Assembly (NCBI GenBank): GCA_022545875.1 | Contig: JAKEIF010000059.1 | Location: forward strand, 1 to 20,934 | Direction of reading: 5' to 3' | Source: Nitrososphaera sp. | Lineage (GTDB): Archaea > Thermoproteota > Nitrososphaeria > Nitrososphaerales > Nitrososphaeraceae | DNA: 20,934 bases | In this document: positions 7,136-14,346 of the stretch, piece by piece | Layout: each line of letters begins with the position of its first letter | How positions within the stretch are numbered: the stretch's first letter is position 1 | The notes under the pieces: model-generated | The model's input: only the letters and a program-made list of their open reading frames with translations | Database searches by the model: none | Told to the model about the DNA's origin: nothing | Made by a program: the position numbers and the translations under genes

Positions 7136-7297
7136 GTGGATGGAGACGTAGCTGAGGCCAGGAACATATCCAGAAAAAGACTGGCCAGGCTTGCGAGTTC
7201 TCAAGGGGTTGCAGGTAAAGAAATGAAGGAGAGCCCGACGATTTCAGTAGTCCTTCGAGTCGATGCAGGTGAGTTGAGTCTTCTTTCGAAGACCTAA
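7136..7297 (+). CDS. Small ORF, possible Pcc1-like remnant (53 aa)
   Basis: In the 271-base gap between rpl2 and the VOC gene, a GTG-started frame encodes 53 residues. The C-terminal part SPTISVVLRVDAGELSLLSK has the alternating hydrophobic pattern and the LR[VI][ED]A..LS.L arrangement of the second half of KEOPS subunit Pcc1. The first half does not resemble Pcc1, and the frame ends early at TAA 7295, just before a different frame reading NRASLSY. It could be a decayed or frameshifted pcc1, an unrelated short gene, or chance. A GATTTTAAGC box at 7079-7088 could drive it divergently from rpl2. Confidence 0.25.
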   Translation: MDGDVAEARNISRKRLARLASSQGVAGKEMKESPTISVVLRVDAGELSLLSKT

Positions 7298-7312
7298 CAG
7301 AGCCAGCTTGAG

Positions 7313-7828
7313 TTATTGCATGGGCTGTTTTGCAAAGAACTCGTCGGCCGCCTTCTTCATCTCCTTTGGAGAAAGGTCGCGCTTGTGTGTCGCTAGCCCC
7401 CAGCTATGCCCGAACGGATCCTTCAACGCGCCGTGGCGGTCACCCCAGAACATGTCTGTCACGGGCATGACTACGGTAGCACCTGCATTGACTGCTTGTT
7501 CAAACGCCTTATCGACATTCTTGACATAGACGTAGAGGTTGACTGCGGTTCCGTTGAGCGTCTGCGGTGACGGATGGCCCATCTGGGGCATTTCTTCTCC
7601 TACCATGATGGTGGAGTCGCCTATCTGGAGCTCTGCATGCATTATGGTCCTGCCGTCTGGTCCGGGCATGCGCGCTTTCTCCTTTGCGCCGAACGCTTTT
7701 TTGTAGAATTCTATAGCTTGAGCAGTATCTCGCAGAGCGAGACCAGGAGTGACCGTATGGTAGCCTTTGGGAATCGGATTTACCTTGGATTTCTTGGCGA
7801 CTTTTTTCTTTGCCTTTGCCATGTTCAT
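7313..7828 (-). CDS. VOC (glyoxalase/bleomycin-resistance fold) protein, PhnB-like
   Basis: A 171-residue single-subunit VOC protein with paired beta-alpha-beta-beta-beta modules. After a lysine-rich N-terminal tail come VTPGLALRDTAQAIEFYKKA, MHAELQIGDSTIMVGEE, then VNLYVYVKNVDKAFEQAVNA, MFWGDRHGALKDPFGHSWGL. The WGDR..GALKDPFGHSW segment is typical of PhnB-like relatives in many prokaryotes. Metal and substrate are not known for this subgroup; members are annotated variously as glyoxalases or resistance proteins. The N-terminal Ala/Lys repeat could help nucleic acid or membrane contact, or be a simple tail. ATG 7828 and ATG 7822 are both possible; a TTTTTAGC box at about 7846-7853 favours one of them on a nearly leaderless mRNA. 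Confidence 0.8.
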   Translation of the reverse strand: MNMAKAKKKVAKKSKVNPIPKGYHTVTPGLALRDTAQAIEFYKKAFGAKEKARMPGPDGRTIMHAELQIGDSTIMVGEEMPQMGHPSPQTLNGTAVNLYVYVKNVDKAFEQAVNAGATVVMPVTDMFWGDRHGALKDPFGHSWGLATHKRDLSPKEMKKAADEFFAKQPMQ

Positions 7829-7942
7829 CCGAAAAACGAGTTATGCTAAAAAGGTTTTGCACGTCCGTCTCAATAGACACGCTATCTTGCCGCCGCCTAG
7901 CATGATCTATGCCAATTTGTCCTATTTCCACAAAAAATATAT

Positions 7943-7951
7943 GATTTAAGG
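7943..7951 (+). promoter_or_regulatory. TATA-like box for the siroheme reductase operon
   Basis: GATTTAAGG, preceded by an AT-rich AAATATATG stretch, is centred about 25 bases before ATG 7972. The short upstream region is shared with the divergent VOC gene. Confidence 0.4.
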
Positions 7952-7971
7952 TACACTTTTTCTAGAGTAGA

Positions 7972-9804
7972 ATGAAGAAGTCAAAGGTAACTAGCGTTAG
8001 TCCTCCAAAGCCCAACCCAAAATGGGGCCGCGAAGAGGAAACGGAGATTTTTGCAAAGAGAGTCAAGCTTTTCAGGCAAGGCAAGATTTCTGAAGACGAT
8101 TTTCGGCGTTTCCGCCTGCAGCATGGTGCCTACGGTTCACGCCTTCATATGGACTACAGCATGGTAAGGATAAAGTTCCCGGCTGGAGAGATCACAGCTG
8201 ACCAGCTTGACAAGATAGCCAGCCTTTCTGAATCATTTTCGATTGGGTCGGCTCACGTGTCCACGCGCCAGAACATACAGCTTCACTGGGTCCAGCTGGA
8301 AGACGTCAGCGAAGTCATGCGGGGATTAGTCGAGGTAGGGCTCACGACAAGGGAGTCATGCGGCAACTCTGTCAGAAACGTGATGTGCAGTCATTTTTCC
8401 GGTGTCTGCCCTAACGAGGTTTTCGACGCAACGCCGTATTCAAAGGCAATCGCAAGGTTCTTCATGCGCAACCCCATGTGCCAGAACCTTCCGCGCAAAT
8501 TCAAGATCAACTTTTCATGCTGCGACCAACATGGCCTAGTAAAGGTTGCAGATATCGGGCTCGTCCCAGCCGTAAAGACCAGCGAAGACGGCCAGACCAT
8601 TAGGGGATTCAAAATATACCTCGGCGGAGGTCTTGGAGCTGCGTCTTTCATTGGCCACCTTCTTGAAGAATTTACTCCAGAAGACAGGATGCTATCCACG
8701 TGCATGGCGACAGTCAGGCTCTTTGACAGGCATGGCAACCGCGAGAACATGGCCAGGAACAGGATGCGCTACCTTGTCCACGAGATGGGCTGGGAGAAGT
8801 TCCAAAAGATGGCCCTCAAGGAGAGATCAATTGTCGAAATGACTACATCTTACTCGACTGCCAGGATGTTTGACGTAAAGGCGGAAGAGGACACAAGGCA
8901 GCTTCCCAAGGCGACAAGGATTGCCAAGCTTCCAATGTTGAACGAAAGCGTGACAAAGGACAGCCCGGCGTTTGAAAGATGGCTCCACACCAATGTCGTT
9001 GCACAAAGGCAGGAAGGCTACTTTACACTATTCATTACGCTTGGGGCAGGCGACATTACGGCAAGCCAGCTTCGCGTTCTTGCTTCTGCAATCCGCGACT
9101 ATTCTGCAGAAGGCGTCGCAAGGAACACCCCTCACCAGAACTTTGCAGTCCGCTACGTCCGCGGAACAGAGCTTCGCGACTTTTACGAAAAACTGGCTTC
9201 CGTGGGGCTCGCAAACCCAGGGGCGCTCACCATTGCGTCGGCCGTGGGGTGCTCAGGCACTACCTCGTGTAACCTCGCAATCACCAACTCTCACAGGCTA
9301 GCCAAGGAGGTACAGCGCAGGTTCCTAGAGCTTGGACTTGACACCGACGACTTGCTTCGCGATTCTACCGTCAAGATCAGCGGCTGCCCGAATTCCTGCG
9401 GACAACACGAGATAGCCACGGTTGGATTTTTTGGCGGCGCGACGCGTATGAACAACTCTATGACTCCGACCTATACGATGCTATTTGCGGGAAGCGCCGG
9501 CGAACAAGGCCAGCTGGGCAAGGTTGTGACGCGCGTACCGGCAAAGAGAGTCGTCGACACCGTGCTAAAGATAATAGAGATCTACCGTCAGGAAAAGTCC
9601 GGGAACGAAACCATGCACCAGTGGATCACCGCGGTCGCAAAGGGCAAAGCTACTGGGACCATCAAGGACCTTGAGGACATGAAAGGAGCATTGGCGCAGG
9701 TCATCCAGCTTCCTTCTCCGGAGCAGGATCCAGACGCTTACATGGACTATGGCAGTGATTCCAGATTCATTGCCAAGACCGCCAGAGGAGAATGCGCCGC
9801 TTGA
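7972..9804 (+). CDS. Ferredoxin-dependent nitrite/sulfite reductase (siroheme, 4Fe-4S)
   Basis: Catalyses six-electron reduction of nitrite to ammonia or of sulfite to sulfide, with siroheme coupled to a 4Fe-4S cluster. The 610 residues contain two ferrodoxin-like half-domain repeats and two siroheme-binding domains. STRQNIQLHWV (97-107) and NSVRNVMC (132-139) match siroheme-contacting segments. The cluster ligands are C427 and C433 (CSGTTSC) and C472 and C476 (CPNSC). GCPNSCGQHEIA is closer to NirA-type enzymes than to classical CysI, yet the overlapping rhodanese gene points towards sulfur, so the substrate is open. There is no flavin domain, hence ferredoxin is the likely donor, and no signal peptide, so it is cytoplasmic. 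ATG 7972 has a TATA-like element about 25 bases upstream. Confidence 0.9.
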   Translation: MKKSKVTSVSPPKPNPKWGREEETEIFAKRVKLFRQGKISEDDFRRFRLQHGAYGSRLHMDYSMVRIKFPAGEITADQLDKIASLSESFSIGSAHVSTRQNIQLHWVQLEDVSEVMRGLVEVGLTTRESCGNSVRNVMCSHFSGVCPNEVFDATPYSKAIARFFMRNPMCQNLPRKFKINFSCCDQHGLVKVADIGLVPAVKTSEDGQTIRGFKIYLGGGLGAASFIGHLLEEFTPEDRMLSTCMATVRLFDRHGNRENMARNRMRYLVHEMGWEKFQKMALKERSIVEMTTSYSTARMFDVKAEEDTRQLPKATRIAKLPMLNESVTKDSPAFERWLHTNVVAQRQEGYFTLFITLGAGDITASQLRVLASAIRDYSAEGVARNTPHQNFAVRYVRGTELRDFYEKLASVGLANPGALTIASAVGCSGTTSCNLAITNSHRLAKEVQRRFLELGLDTDDLLRDSTVKISGCPNSCGQHEIATVGFFGGATRMNNSMTPTYTMLFAGSAGEQGQLGKVVTRVPAKRVVDTVLKIIEIYRQEKSGNETMHQWITAVAKGKATGTIKDLEDMKGALAQVIQLPSPEQDPDAYMDYGSDSRFIAKTARGECAA

Positions 9805-10643
9805 CAGGTGGCGTGGCAAAAAAGAAAAAGCCGTCAGCAAAGGCAGTGGAATTTCAGCTCCCGATCATCTGCGACGCGGACACTCTGCGTTCACTTGTCC
9901 GCAAGAAAGCCGTACGCGTTGTCGATGTGAGAAAGGCCGACGACTATACAAATGAACACATACCTACGGCAGTCTCGCTTCCACTTGCGCGCATACTTGA
10001 AAATGACGCGCCGGATAAAGTAGTGGAAATACTCTGCGAGCTGGGGATATCTGACAGGATGCCTGTTGTAGTTTATGACGACACGTTTGGCGCGCTGGCA
10101 GCCAGGGTGGCGTGGACGTTCCAGTACGTGGGCCACGCAAACACCGCGCTCTTGGAGATGACATTCAAGCAGTGGAAGGAGCTCGGGATGGAGACTGAAA
10201 AGCGCCCAAACAAGTATCCAAGGGCGAGCCATTCGCTCGCAGTGAACAGCAACATCCATGCTGACGCAAAGTATGTCGAGTCTGCCAAATCAGAGCCAGG
10301 GAAATTGCTTGTTGATTCAAGGGAGCGGCTCAACTTTTTGACAGAGCACATCCCCGGGGCAAAGAACATCCCATACACTATGGTTGGCGCAAACGGGAGC
10401 ATCCTGCGAAGGGCAGAGGAGCTCAAGCGCATGATAGAAAACAGGGGGATTCAAAACGATTCAGAAATAATCACGTATTGCGGGAGCGTAGGGACGCTGT
10501 CCGGACTTACGTACTATGCGCTCAAGCTCGCAGGGTTTCAGAATGTAAAGCTGTATCCAAAGTCATTCAAAGAGTGGAAGTCGCTTGGCAAGCCAAAGGA
10601 AGAGTTCAAGGACGCCAACTACTGGGACCTTTCGGCCGAGTAA
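9801..10643 (+). CDS. Tandem-rhodanese sulfurtransferase
   Basis: Two rhodanese domains in 280 residues. The first (about 20-130) has VVDVRKADDYTNEHIPTA and VVVYDDTFGALAARVAW but no catalytic cysteine, as is usual for the structural half of thiosulfate/mercaptopyruvate sulfurtransferases. The second (about 150-270) has VDSRERLNFLTEHIPGA and ITYCGSVGTLSG, with persulfide-forming cysteine C227. The start is uncertain: ATG 9792 sits one base after GAGGAG, while TTG 9801 has this sequence 10 bases upstream and overlaps the reductase stop as TTGA, so I prefer it; GTG 9813 (MAKKKK) is also possible. Coupling to the siroheme reductase suggests handling of sulfide- or thiosulfate-derived sulfane sulfur. 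Confidence 0.88.
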   Translation: MTGGVAKKKKPSAKAVEFQLPIICDADTLRSLVRKKAVRVVDVRKADDYTNEHIPTAVSLPLARILENDAPDKVVEILCELGISDRMPVVVYDDTFGALAARVAWTFQYVGHANTALLEMTFKQWKELGMETEKRPNKYPRASHSLAVNSNIHADAKYVESAKSEPGKLLVDSRERLNFLTEHIPGAKNIPYTMVGANGSILRRAEELKRMIENRGIQNDSEIITYCGSVGTLSGLTYYALKLAGFQNVKLYPKSFKEWKSLGKPKEEFKDANYWDLSAE

Positions 10644-10645
10644 AA

Positions 10646-11224
10646 TTGCCTAGCAACAGGCTTATTGTTTGCCTTACGGGCATGCCGGGCGCAGGCAAGT
10701 CAACAGTCGCTTTATTCCTGAAGGAAAGGGGTTTTGCATCACTGACCATGGGCGACGCCGTAAGGGAGGAAGCAAAAATGCAGGGGTTGGAGCCAACCGA
10801 CTCTAATCTCGGCAAGCTGATGCTAAAGCTCAGAGACGATTTGGGAGCAGGTGCCGTGGCACATCTCGTTTTGAAAAAGCTAGAGAGGGACGGCTCAAAG
10901 GGAAACATTGTCATTGACGGGATACGCAGCATACCCGAAGTAGAGGTCCTAAGGAGCGTCGGTCATGTAAGGCTCCTTGCGATCCACGCGTCGCAGGACA
11001 CGCGTTTTAAACACCTGCAGGACAGGGGGAGGTCTGACGCCCCGGCCAGCACCGACGAGTTTGCCGGGAGGGACCGGCGCGAGCTGTCTGTCGGGATAAG
11101 TGAAGCAATTGCCCTTGCAGACGAAACCCTGTCAAACAACGAACTGACCTTGGAGCAGCTAAAGGACAGGGCATATCAAATTGTTGACGAGTGGCTAAGA
11201 GAAGCGGGGTCAGAAAGCACTTGA
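10646..11224 (+). CDS. UPF0200-type P-loop nucleotide kinase (dephospho-CoA kinase-like)
   Basis: A P-loop NTPase of the archaeal UPF0200 group, related to adenylate and dephospho-CoA kinases. In 192-residue numbering, Walker A is GMPGAGKST (12-20). The following FLKERGFASLTMGDAVREEA, with the substrate-lid type GDAVREEA, and NIVIDGIRSIPEVEVLR, a Walker B-like strand, are characteristic. The Arg-rich DRRELSVGISEAIALAD segment matches the group's C-terminal part. The substrate is not established for this group. TTG 10646 is two bases after the rhodanese stop and gives the normal family N-terminus. It overlaps the UPF0201 gene by four bases; these two families are neighbours or fused in other archaea. 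Confidence 0.82.
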   Translation: MPSNRLIVCLTGMPGAGKSTVALFLKERGFASLTMGDAVREEAKMQGLEPTDSNLGKLMLKLRDDLGAGAVAHLVLKKLERDGSKGNIVIDGIRSIPEVEVLRSVGHVRLLAIHASQDTRFKHLQDRGRSDAPASTDEFAGRDRRELSVGISEAIALADETLSNNELTLEQLKDRAYQIVDEWLREAGSEST

Positions 11225-11628
11225 GAAAGCCCAACATACAGTCCGAAGTCGAGATCAGAGTCGAAGCCCCGGTCAACCCGTCAGAGGATCCGCAAAAAGT
11301 CATCGCCGCAATTGAAAACGTAATTGACAGGTGTTCGCCGGAATTCCGGTACGGGAGCAGGGCGGTGGGTAGAGCGCGTGGGACTGAAGCCCTTTCACTT
11401 ATCTACGAACAGGTACGGTCGAGGTCCGCCATGGGAGTCCTCCGGCGGATGCTCGTTGACAACCGCTCCGGCGACACCACCTGGTTTTTCTTGAACAAGC
11501 AGGCGGCTGCTGCCGGAATAGCGGCAATTATCGAAGACGAGCAGGAATCGCCACTTGGGCCCATAAGGGTCACCATAGACTGCGAGGAGCTGGACCCTCT
11601 CGTTGACTGGCTGGTTCCCGAGACATAG
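11221..11628 (+). CDS. UPF0201 family protein (predicted exosome-associated RNA-binding, COG1325)
   Basis: A 135-residue member of the archaeal UPF0201/COG1325 family, which has an ACT- or L5-like alpha/beta fold and was predicted to associate with the RNA exosome. The protein starts with SEVEIRVEAPVNPSEDPQKV and continues with AIENVIDRCSPEF, then SRSAMGVLRRMLV, the helix most typical of the family, and TTWFFLNKQAAAAG. It ends with GPIRVTIDCEELDPLVDWL. TTG 11221 overlaps the UPF0200 stop as TTGA, which suggests translational coupling. RNA binding is a family inference; nothing in the sequence shows catalysis. Confidence 0.83.
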   Translation: MRKPNIQSEVEIRVEAPVNPSEDPQKVIAAIENVIDRCSPEFRYGSRAVGRARGTEALSLIYEQVRSRSAMGVLRRMLVDNRSGDTTWFFLNKQAAAAGIAAIIEDEQESPLGPIRVTIDCEELDPLVDWLVPET

Positions 11629-11680
11629 GGTCTCTGGAGCAGTGGAAAGCTTCTTTTACCCCCGCACGCATACGGGCTTT

Positions 11681-11818
11681 ATGGAAGCGTATTGCGTCAA
11701 GTGCAAAGCCAAGAGAGACATGAAAGACGAGAAGAAGGTTACAATGAAAAACGGCAAGCCAGCCACTCAGGGTATCTGCACGGTTTGCGGAACCAAGATG
11801 TTCAGAATAGGCAAGTAG
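11681..11818 (+). CDS. Small zinc-ribbon protein (DUF5679-like, 45 aa)
   Basis: MEAYCVKCKAKRDMKDEKKV starts a 45-residue protein with two CxxC pairs (C5/C8 and C34/C37) forming one zinc ribbon. The pattern YCVKCKAKR...TKNGKPA-type linker...GxCxxCGTKMFRIG is widespread in actinobacterial and thaumarchaeal DUF5679 proteins of unknown function. The frame is open to 11603, but the family start is ATG 11681, and a CTTTTACC box (about 11653-11660) lies 25 bases upstream. A nucleic-acid- or protein-binding role is likely from the fold alone. Confidence 0.8.
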   Translation: MEAYCVKCKAKRDMKDEKKVTMKNGKPATQGICTVCGTKMFRIGK

Positions 11819-11840
11819 TTTTTTACTCTTCCAATTTTTT
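11819..11840 (+). terminator. T-rich terminator after the zinc-ribbon gene
   Basis: Two T6 tracts (11819-11824 and 11835-11840) follow the stop codon directly. No hairpin separates them. Such tracts are typical archaeal termination signals. Confidence 0.45.
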
Positions 11841-11885
11841 GCAAGGATCAAGACATAATACGGTAAAGCGCGCATCAATGCTTGC

Positions 11886-12839
11886 TTGATAAAGATCCGA
11901 GAGCTAGTCAAAGCCTACGGCAAACTAACTGCCGTAAACAGGCTGACACTGGACATTGGGGAGAATGAAATTTTTGGACTGCTTGGTGCAAATGGCGCGG
12001 GCAAGACAACAACTATCCATATGCTCGCAACCCTTCTAAAGCCAACATCAGGCAGTGCGACAGTAAACGGCTACGATATCGTGACGCAGCCGGCAAAAGT
12101 CAGGTCGAGCATCGGAATCGTGTTTCAGGCCCCCAGCAGCGACGACATCCTGACTGGGTACGAAAACCTGCACCTCCATTCGATGCTGTACAGCGTACCC
12201 CGGCAGATCAGGAGAAAGAGGATCGAGGAAGTCCTGGAATTGGTCGGCCTCGCAGATAGAAAAAATGACCAAGTAAAGACGTATTCTGGCGGCATGCGTC
12301 GCCGGCTAGAGATCGCAAGGGGACTCCTGCACAAGCCAAAGGTAATGTTTCTAGACGAGCCAACGCTTGGGCTGGATCCCGCAAGCCGGGAAGTGATGTG
12401 GAAGTACGTGCGAACTCTCGTTGAAGAGGAAAAGATTACGGTCATTTTGACTACGCACTATATGGAAGAGGCGGACATGTTGTGCGATAGAATAGCGATA
12501 ATCGATAAGGGCAAAATAGTTGCCCTCGACACCCCTGCGGGGCTAAAGGCGGGCCTTGGAGGCGACGTTATCAGGTTAAAGACCAAGGATCCGCAAGCAG
12601 CCAAGCTGGCAGAGCGGTTTGACTTTGTCAATAGAGTAGAGCACAGCAACGGGTTCCTTGTCCTTTCCGTTCGAGACGCGAGGAAGGCCCTGCCGATTCT
12701 GCTGCAGCAGGTCGAGGCAGAGTCTGCTGAATTTTCAAGCCCTACTCTAAACGACGTGTTTATCCAGATAACAGGACGGAACATCGACAAGGAACAGGCA
12801 GAAGGGGGGTTTATGGAAAGATTTGCAAAGTATGATTGA
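11886..12839 (+). CDS. ABC transporter ATP-binding protein (DrrA/CcmA type)
   Basis: Nucleotide-binding subunit of an ABC-2 exporter. In 317 residues: Walker A GANGAGKTT (34-42), Q-loop Q81 (FQAPSS), signature TYSGGMRRRLEIARG (132-146), Walker B VMFLDEPT (153-160), D-loop GLDP and switch histidine H191. The family-specific C-terminal extension includes a LNDVFIQITGR-type ending (about 291-302), which marks the DrrA group of drug, lipid or polysaccharide exporters. TTG 11886 is the start; ATAATACGG (about 11855-11863) lies 26 bases upstream. The stop overlaps the permease start by eight bases. The substrate cannot be read from the sequence. Confidence 0.92.
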   Translation: MIKIRELVKAYGKLTAVNRLTLDIGENEIFGLLGANGAGKTTTIHMLATLLKPTSGSATVNGYDIVTQPAKVRSSIGIVFQAPSSDDILTGYENLHLHSMLYSVPRQIRRKRIEEVLELVGLADRKNDQVKTYSGGMRRRLEIARGLLHKPKVMFLDEPTLGLDPASREVMWKYVRTLVEEEKITVILTTHYMEEADMLCDRIAIIDKGKIVALDTPAGLKAGLGGDVIRLKTKDPQAAKLAERFDFVNRVEHSNGFLVLSVRDARKALPILLQQVEAESAEFSSPTLNDVFIQITGRNIDKEQAEGGFMERFAKYD

Positions 12840-13596
12840 AGCCCATCTTACAAAGCTGTACGCGCTATGGCTCCGCGAGTTCAAGGTGTTTTTGAGGGAG
12901 AAAAGCCGGCTCGTTGCATCTACATTTACCCCCATACTCTGGCTATTTGTAATAGGTTCGGGACTCGGAGCTGCAAACCCGTCCACGATTCCCGGGGTGG
13001 ACTACCAGCTATTCATTTTCCCGGGCATCGTGGCAATGTCTATAATCTTCAGCTCGGTCTTTTTTGGCTCGTACATAATCTGGGATAGAAAATTTGATTT
13101 TCTAAAAAGCGTCATGGTCGCGCCTGTCAGCAGGGCGAGCGTATTTGTGGGCAAGACCCTGGGAGGGATGACTACGTCGCTGATACAGGCGTCAATATTG
13201 CTTGCGATTGGGGCGGTAATTGGAGTGCCATTCACGCCACTGTCCATCATTCAGGCAGTGACAGTGATCTTGCTCATGTCGTTTGGCCTAACGTCGCTTG
13301 GGCTGGCGCTTGGGAGTTACATGTACAGTTTGGAGGGCTTCCAGATGATTGTGAGCTTTGTAGTGTTTCCGCTGTTCTTCCTTAGTGGGGCACTCTTTCC
13401 GCTTGACAACTTGCCGGACTGGCTATGGGTCTTGACTGCTGTGGACCCGGCAACTTACGGCGTCGATGCATTACGGCATGCGATGCTTGGTACGGGGAGT
13501 AACTCTTTTGAAATTGACATGGCAATACTAACTGCATATACTGCGGCTCTTGGCTTGTTTGGAATCTTTTCGTTCAAAAGAATGAAGGCCGTCTGA
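12832..13596 (+). CDS. ABC-2 type transporter permease (DrrB-like)
   Basis: Membrane partner of the preceding ATPase. The 254 residues contain six predicted membrane segments: LVASTFTPILWLFVIGSGLG, the IFPGIVAMSIIFSSVFFGSY region, the LIQASILLAIGAVIGVPF region, IIQAVTVILLMSFGLTSLGL, MIVSFVVFPLFFLSGALFPL and a last one near FEIDMAILTAYTAALGLFGI. The motif FFLSGALFPLDNLPDWL..L...DPATYGVDALR is the ABC-2 signature found in DrrB and related exporters. ATG 12832 is preferred over the in-frame TTG 12823; it overlaps the ATPase stop, so expression is coupled. Confidence 0.92.
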   Translation: MIEAHLTKLYALWLREFKVFLREKSRLVASTFTPILWLFVIGSGLGAANPSTIPGVDYQLFIFPGIVAMSIIFSSVFFGSYIIWDRKFDFLKSVMVAPVSRASVFVGKTLGGMTTSLIQASILLAIGAVIGVPFTPLSIIQAVTVILLMSFGLTSLGLALGSYMYSLEGFQMIVSFVVFPLFFLSGALFPLDNLPDWLWVLTAVDPATYGVDALRHAMLGTGSNSFEIDMAILTAYTAALGLFGIFSFKRMKAV

Positions 13597-13627
13597 TTTT
13601 TATTTCTGCCAAGTCAGAATTAGTGCT

Positions 13628-13831
13628 GTGTCCGGAGAGGAATATCGCGACCTAGTCATTTGCAACAGCTGCCTCTGGGCCGCTTCGCTTCTCAGAGGCT
13701 CGCATGGGTTTCAGACATGCCCGATCTGTGCAAACTTGGTCCTGGATACGATTCCGGTGAGCGACTATGAAGCATACACGCTGGAAATCCGGAACAAAAA
13801 CGTAGAGATAGAATTCAAGAAAGAAAAGTAA
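13628..13831 (+). CDS. Small zinc-ribbon hypothetical protein (67 aa)
   Basis: A 67-residue protein with CNSC near the N-terminus (C12/C15) and CPIC (C31/C34) that could form one zinc ribbon, followed by an acidic/basic tail ending in IEFKKEK. I recognise no named family. GTG 13628 is the start; a TTTTTATTT element at about 13597-13606 lies 26 bases upstream, so the gene has its own leaderless promoter and is not simply part of the ABC operon. It converges on the C2H2 gene with 26 bases between stop codons. Confidence 0.6.
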   Translation: MSGEEYRDLVICNSCLWAASLLRGSHGFQTCPICANLVLDTIPVSDYEAYTLEIRNKNVEIEFKKEK

Positions 13832-13857
13832 ACAGATAAAAAATCAGATTGGTCTGT

Positions 13858-13980
13858 CTACGCTGACTGACCAGCCTTTCTTGCCATTTCCGGGTGATGC
13901 TCCTGGTTGTGGCGCTCTCGTTCTTCCTCGCTTCTAAAGGATTGGCCGCATGCAGAGCAAGTAAAATTTCCTTGTGACAT
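13858..13980 (-). CDS. Single C2H2 zinc-finger protein (40 aa)
   Basis: A 40-residue protein that is nearly all one classical C2H2 finger: FTCSACGQSFRSEEERERHN (6-25), followed by QEHH, so the ligands are C8, C11, H24 and H28 or H29. The Phe and hydrophobic spacing match the finger consensus approximately. Tiny single-finger proteins of this kind are frequent in ammonia-oxidising archaea, with presumed DNA, RNA or protein binding. ATG 13980 has a strong TATATA box (about 14001-14010) centred 26 bases upstream, consistent with a leaderless mRNA. It is too short for most ORF cutoffs and easy to miss. Confidence 0.75.
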   Translation of the reverse strand: MSQGNFTCSACGQSFRSEEERERHNQEHHPEMARKAGQSA

Positions 13981-14080
13981 TAGCCTTTGCCTGAGTGTAT
14001 TTGATATATGGATTTTAGAGGTTTATTATGCTAGAAACAGAGCGCTCAGCACATCAGGAGAGTATCCCGGAATTTCTGTA

Positions 14081-14090
14081 CATTTAAAAG
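14081..14090 (+). promoter_or_regulatory. TATA box of the tRNA-Pro gene
   Basis: CATTTAAAAG is centred about 29 bases upstream of the first tRNA base, as expected for an archaeal tRNA promoter with a very short leader. Confidence 0.55.
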
Positions 14091-14114
14091 AGGAGGAACG
14101 AACTGTTTTTTCGA

Positions 14115-14188
14115 GGGATCGTAGTCTAGCTTGGCAGGATGTCAGCCCGGGGCGCTGGAGGTCGTGGGTTCGAATCCCACCGGTCCCA
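14115..14188 (+). tRNA. tRNA-Pro (anticodon GGG)
   Basis: A complete cloverleaf can be drawn by hand. Acceptor GGGATCG pairs with CGGTCCC (one T-G wobble). The D-arm has G18-G19 in AGCTTGGCA. The anticodon stem TCAGC/GCTGG closes the loop CCGGGGC, with anticodon GGG at 34-36 and G37. The T-arm is GTGGG-TTCGAAT-CCCAC, and the discriminator is A73. There is no intron and no encoded CCA. Position 33 is C instead of the nearly universal U. It reads proline codons CCC/CCU. Confidence 0.92.
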
Positions 14189-14346
14189 TGAATTTTGTTC
14201 ATCAGGAAAAAAATCCCGACTATTGGCCGACCACTCCAATATCATAACTGACATCGACGGAAACCTTCAGCTATACAATGCGGGCTTTTGTCGAAAGTTA
14301 CCCTTTGCTTAATTTGATCCATAGGCCGTAAATATTAGGATCGCGT
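14189..14346. other. Gap after the tRNA with a possible PAS-like coding fragment
   Basis: The 158 bases hold no complete gene. A plus-strand frame open from the tRNA border to TAA 14310-14312 contains LADHSNIITDIDGNLQLYNA, which has the spacing of a PAS-domain start ([SN]x[IV]ITDxDG.[IL]..[YW]N). It lacks a start region and ends after about 16 more residues. This may be debris of a sensor gene or chance. Confidence 0.2.

Noticed and set aside
8391..8750. Long antisense ORFs inside the siroheme reductase
   Set aside because: They mirror the codon structure of the reductase gene and show no domain.
13831..13885. Inverted repeat TGGTC...GACCA as a terminator
   Set aside because: Only five base pairs with a long loop, and it lies within the end of the C2H2 gene; too weak.
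14115..14188. tRNA gene as a proven integration site
   Set aside because: No integrase gene and no repeat of the tRNA 3' end was found in the window.
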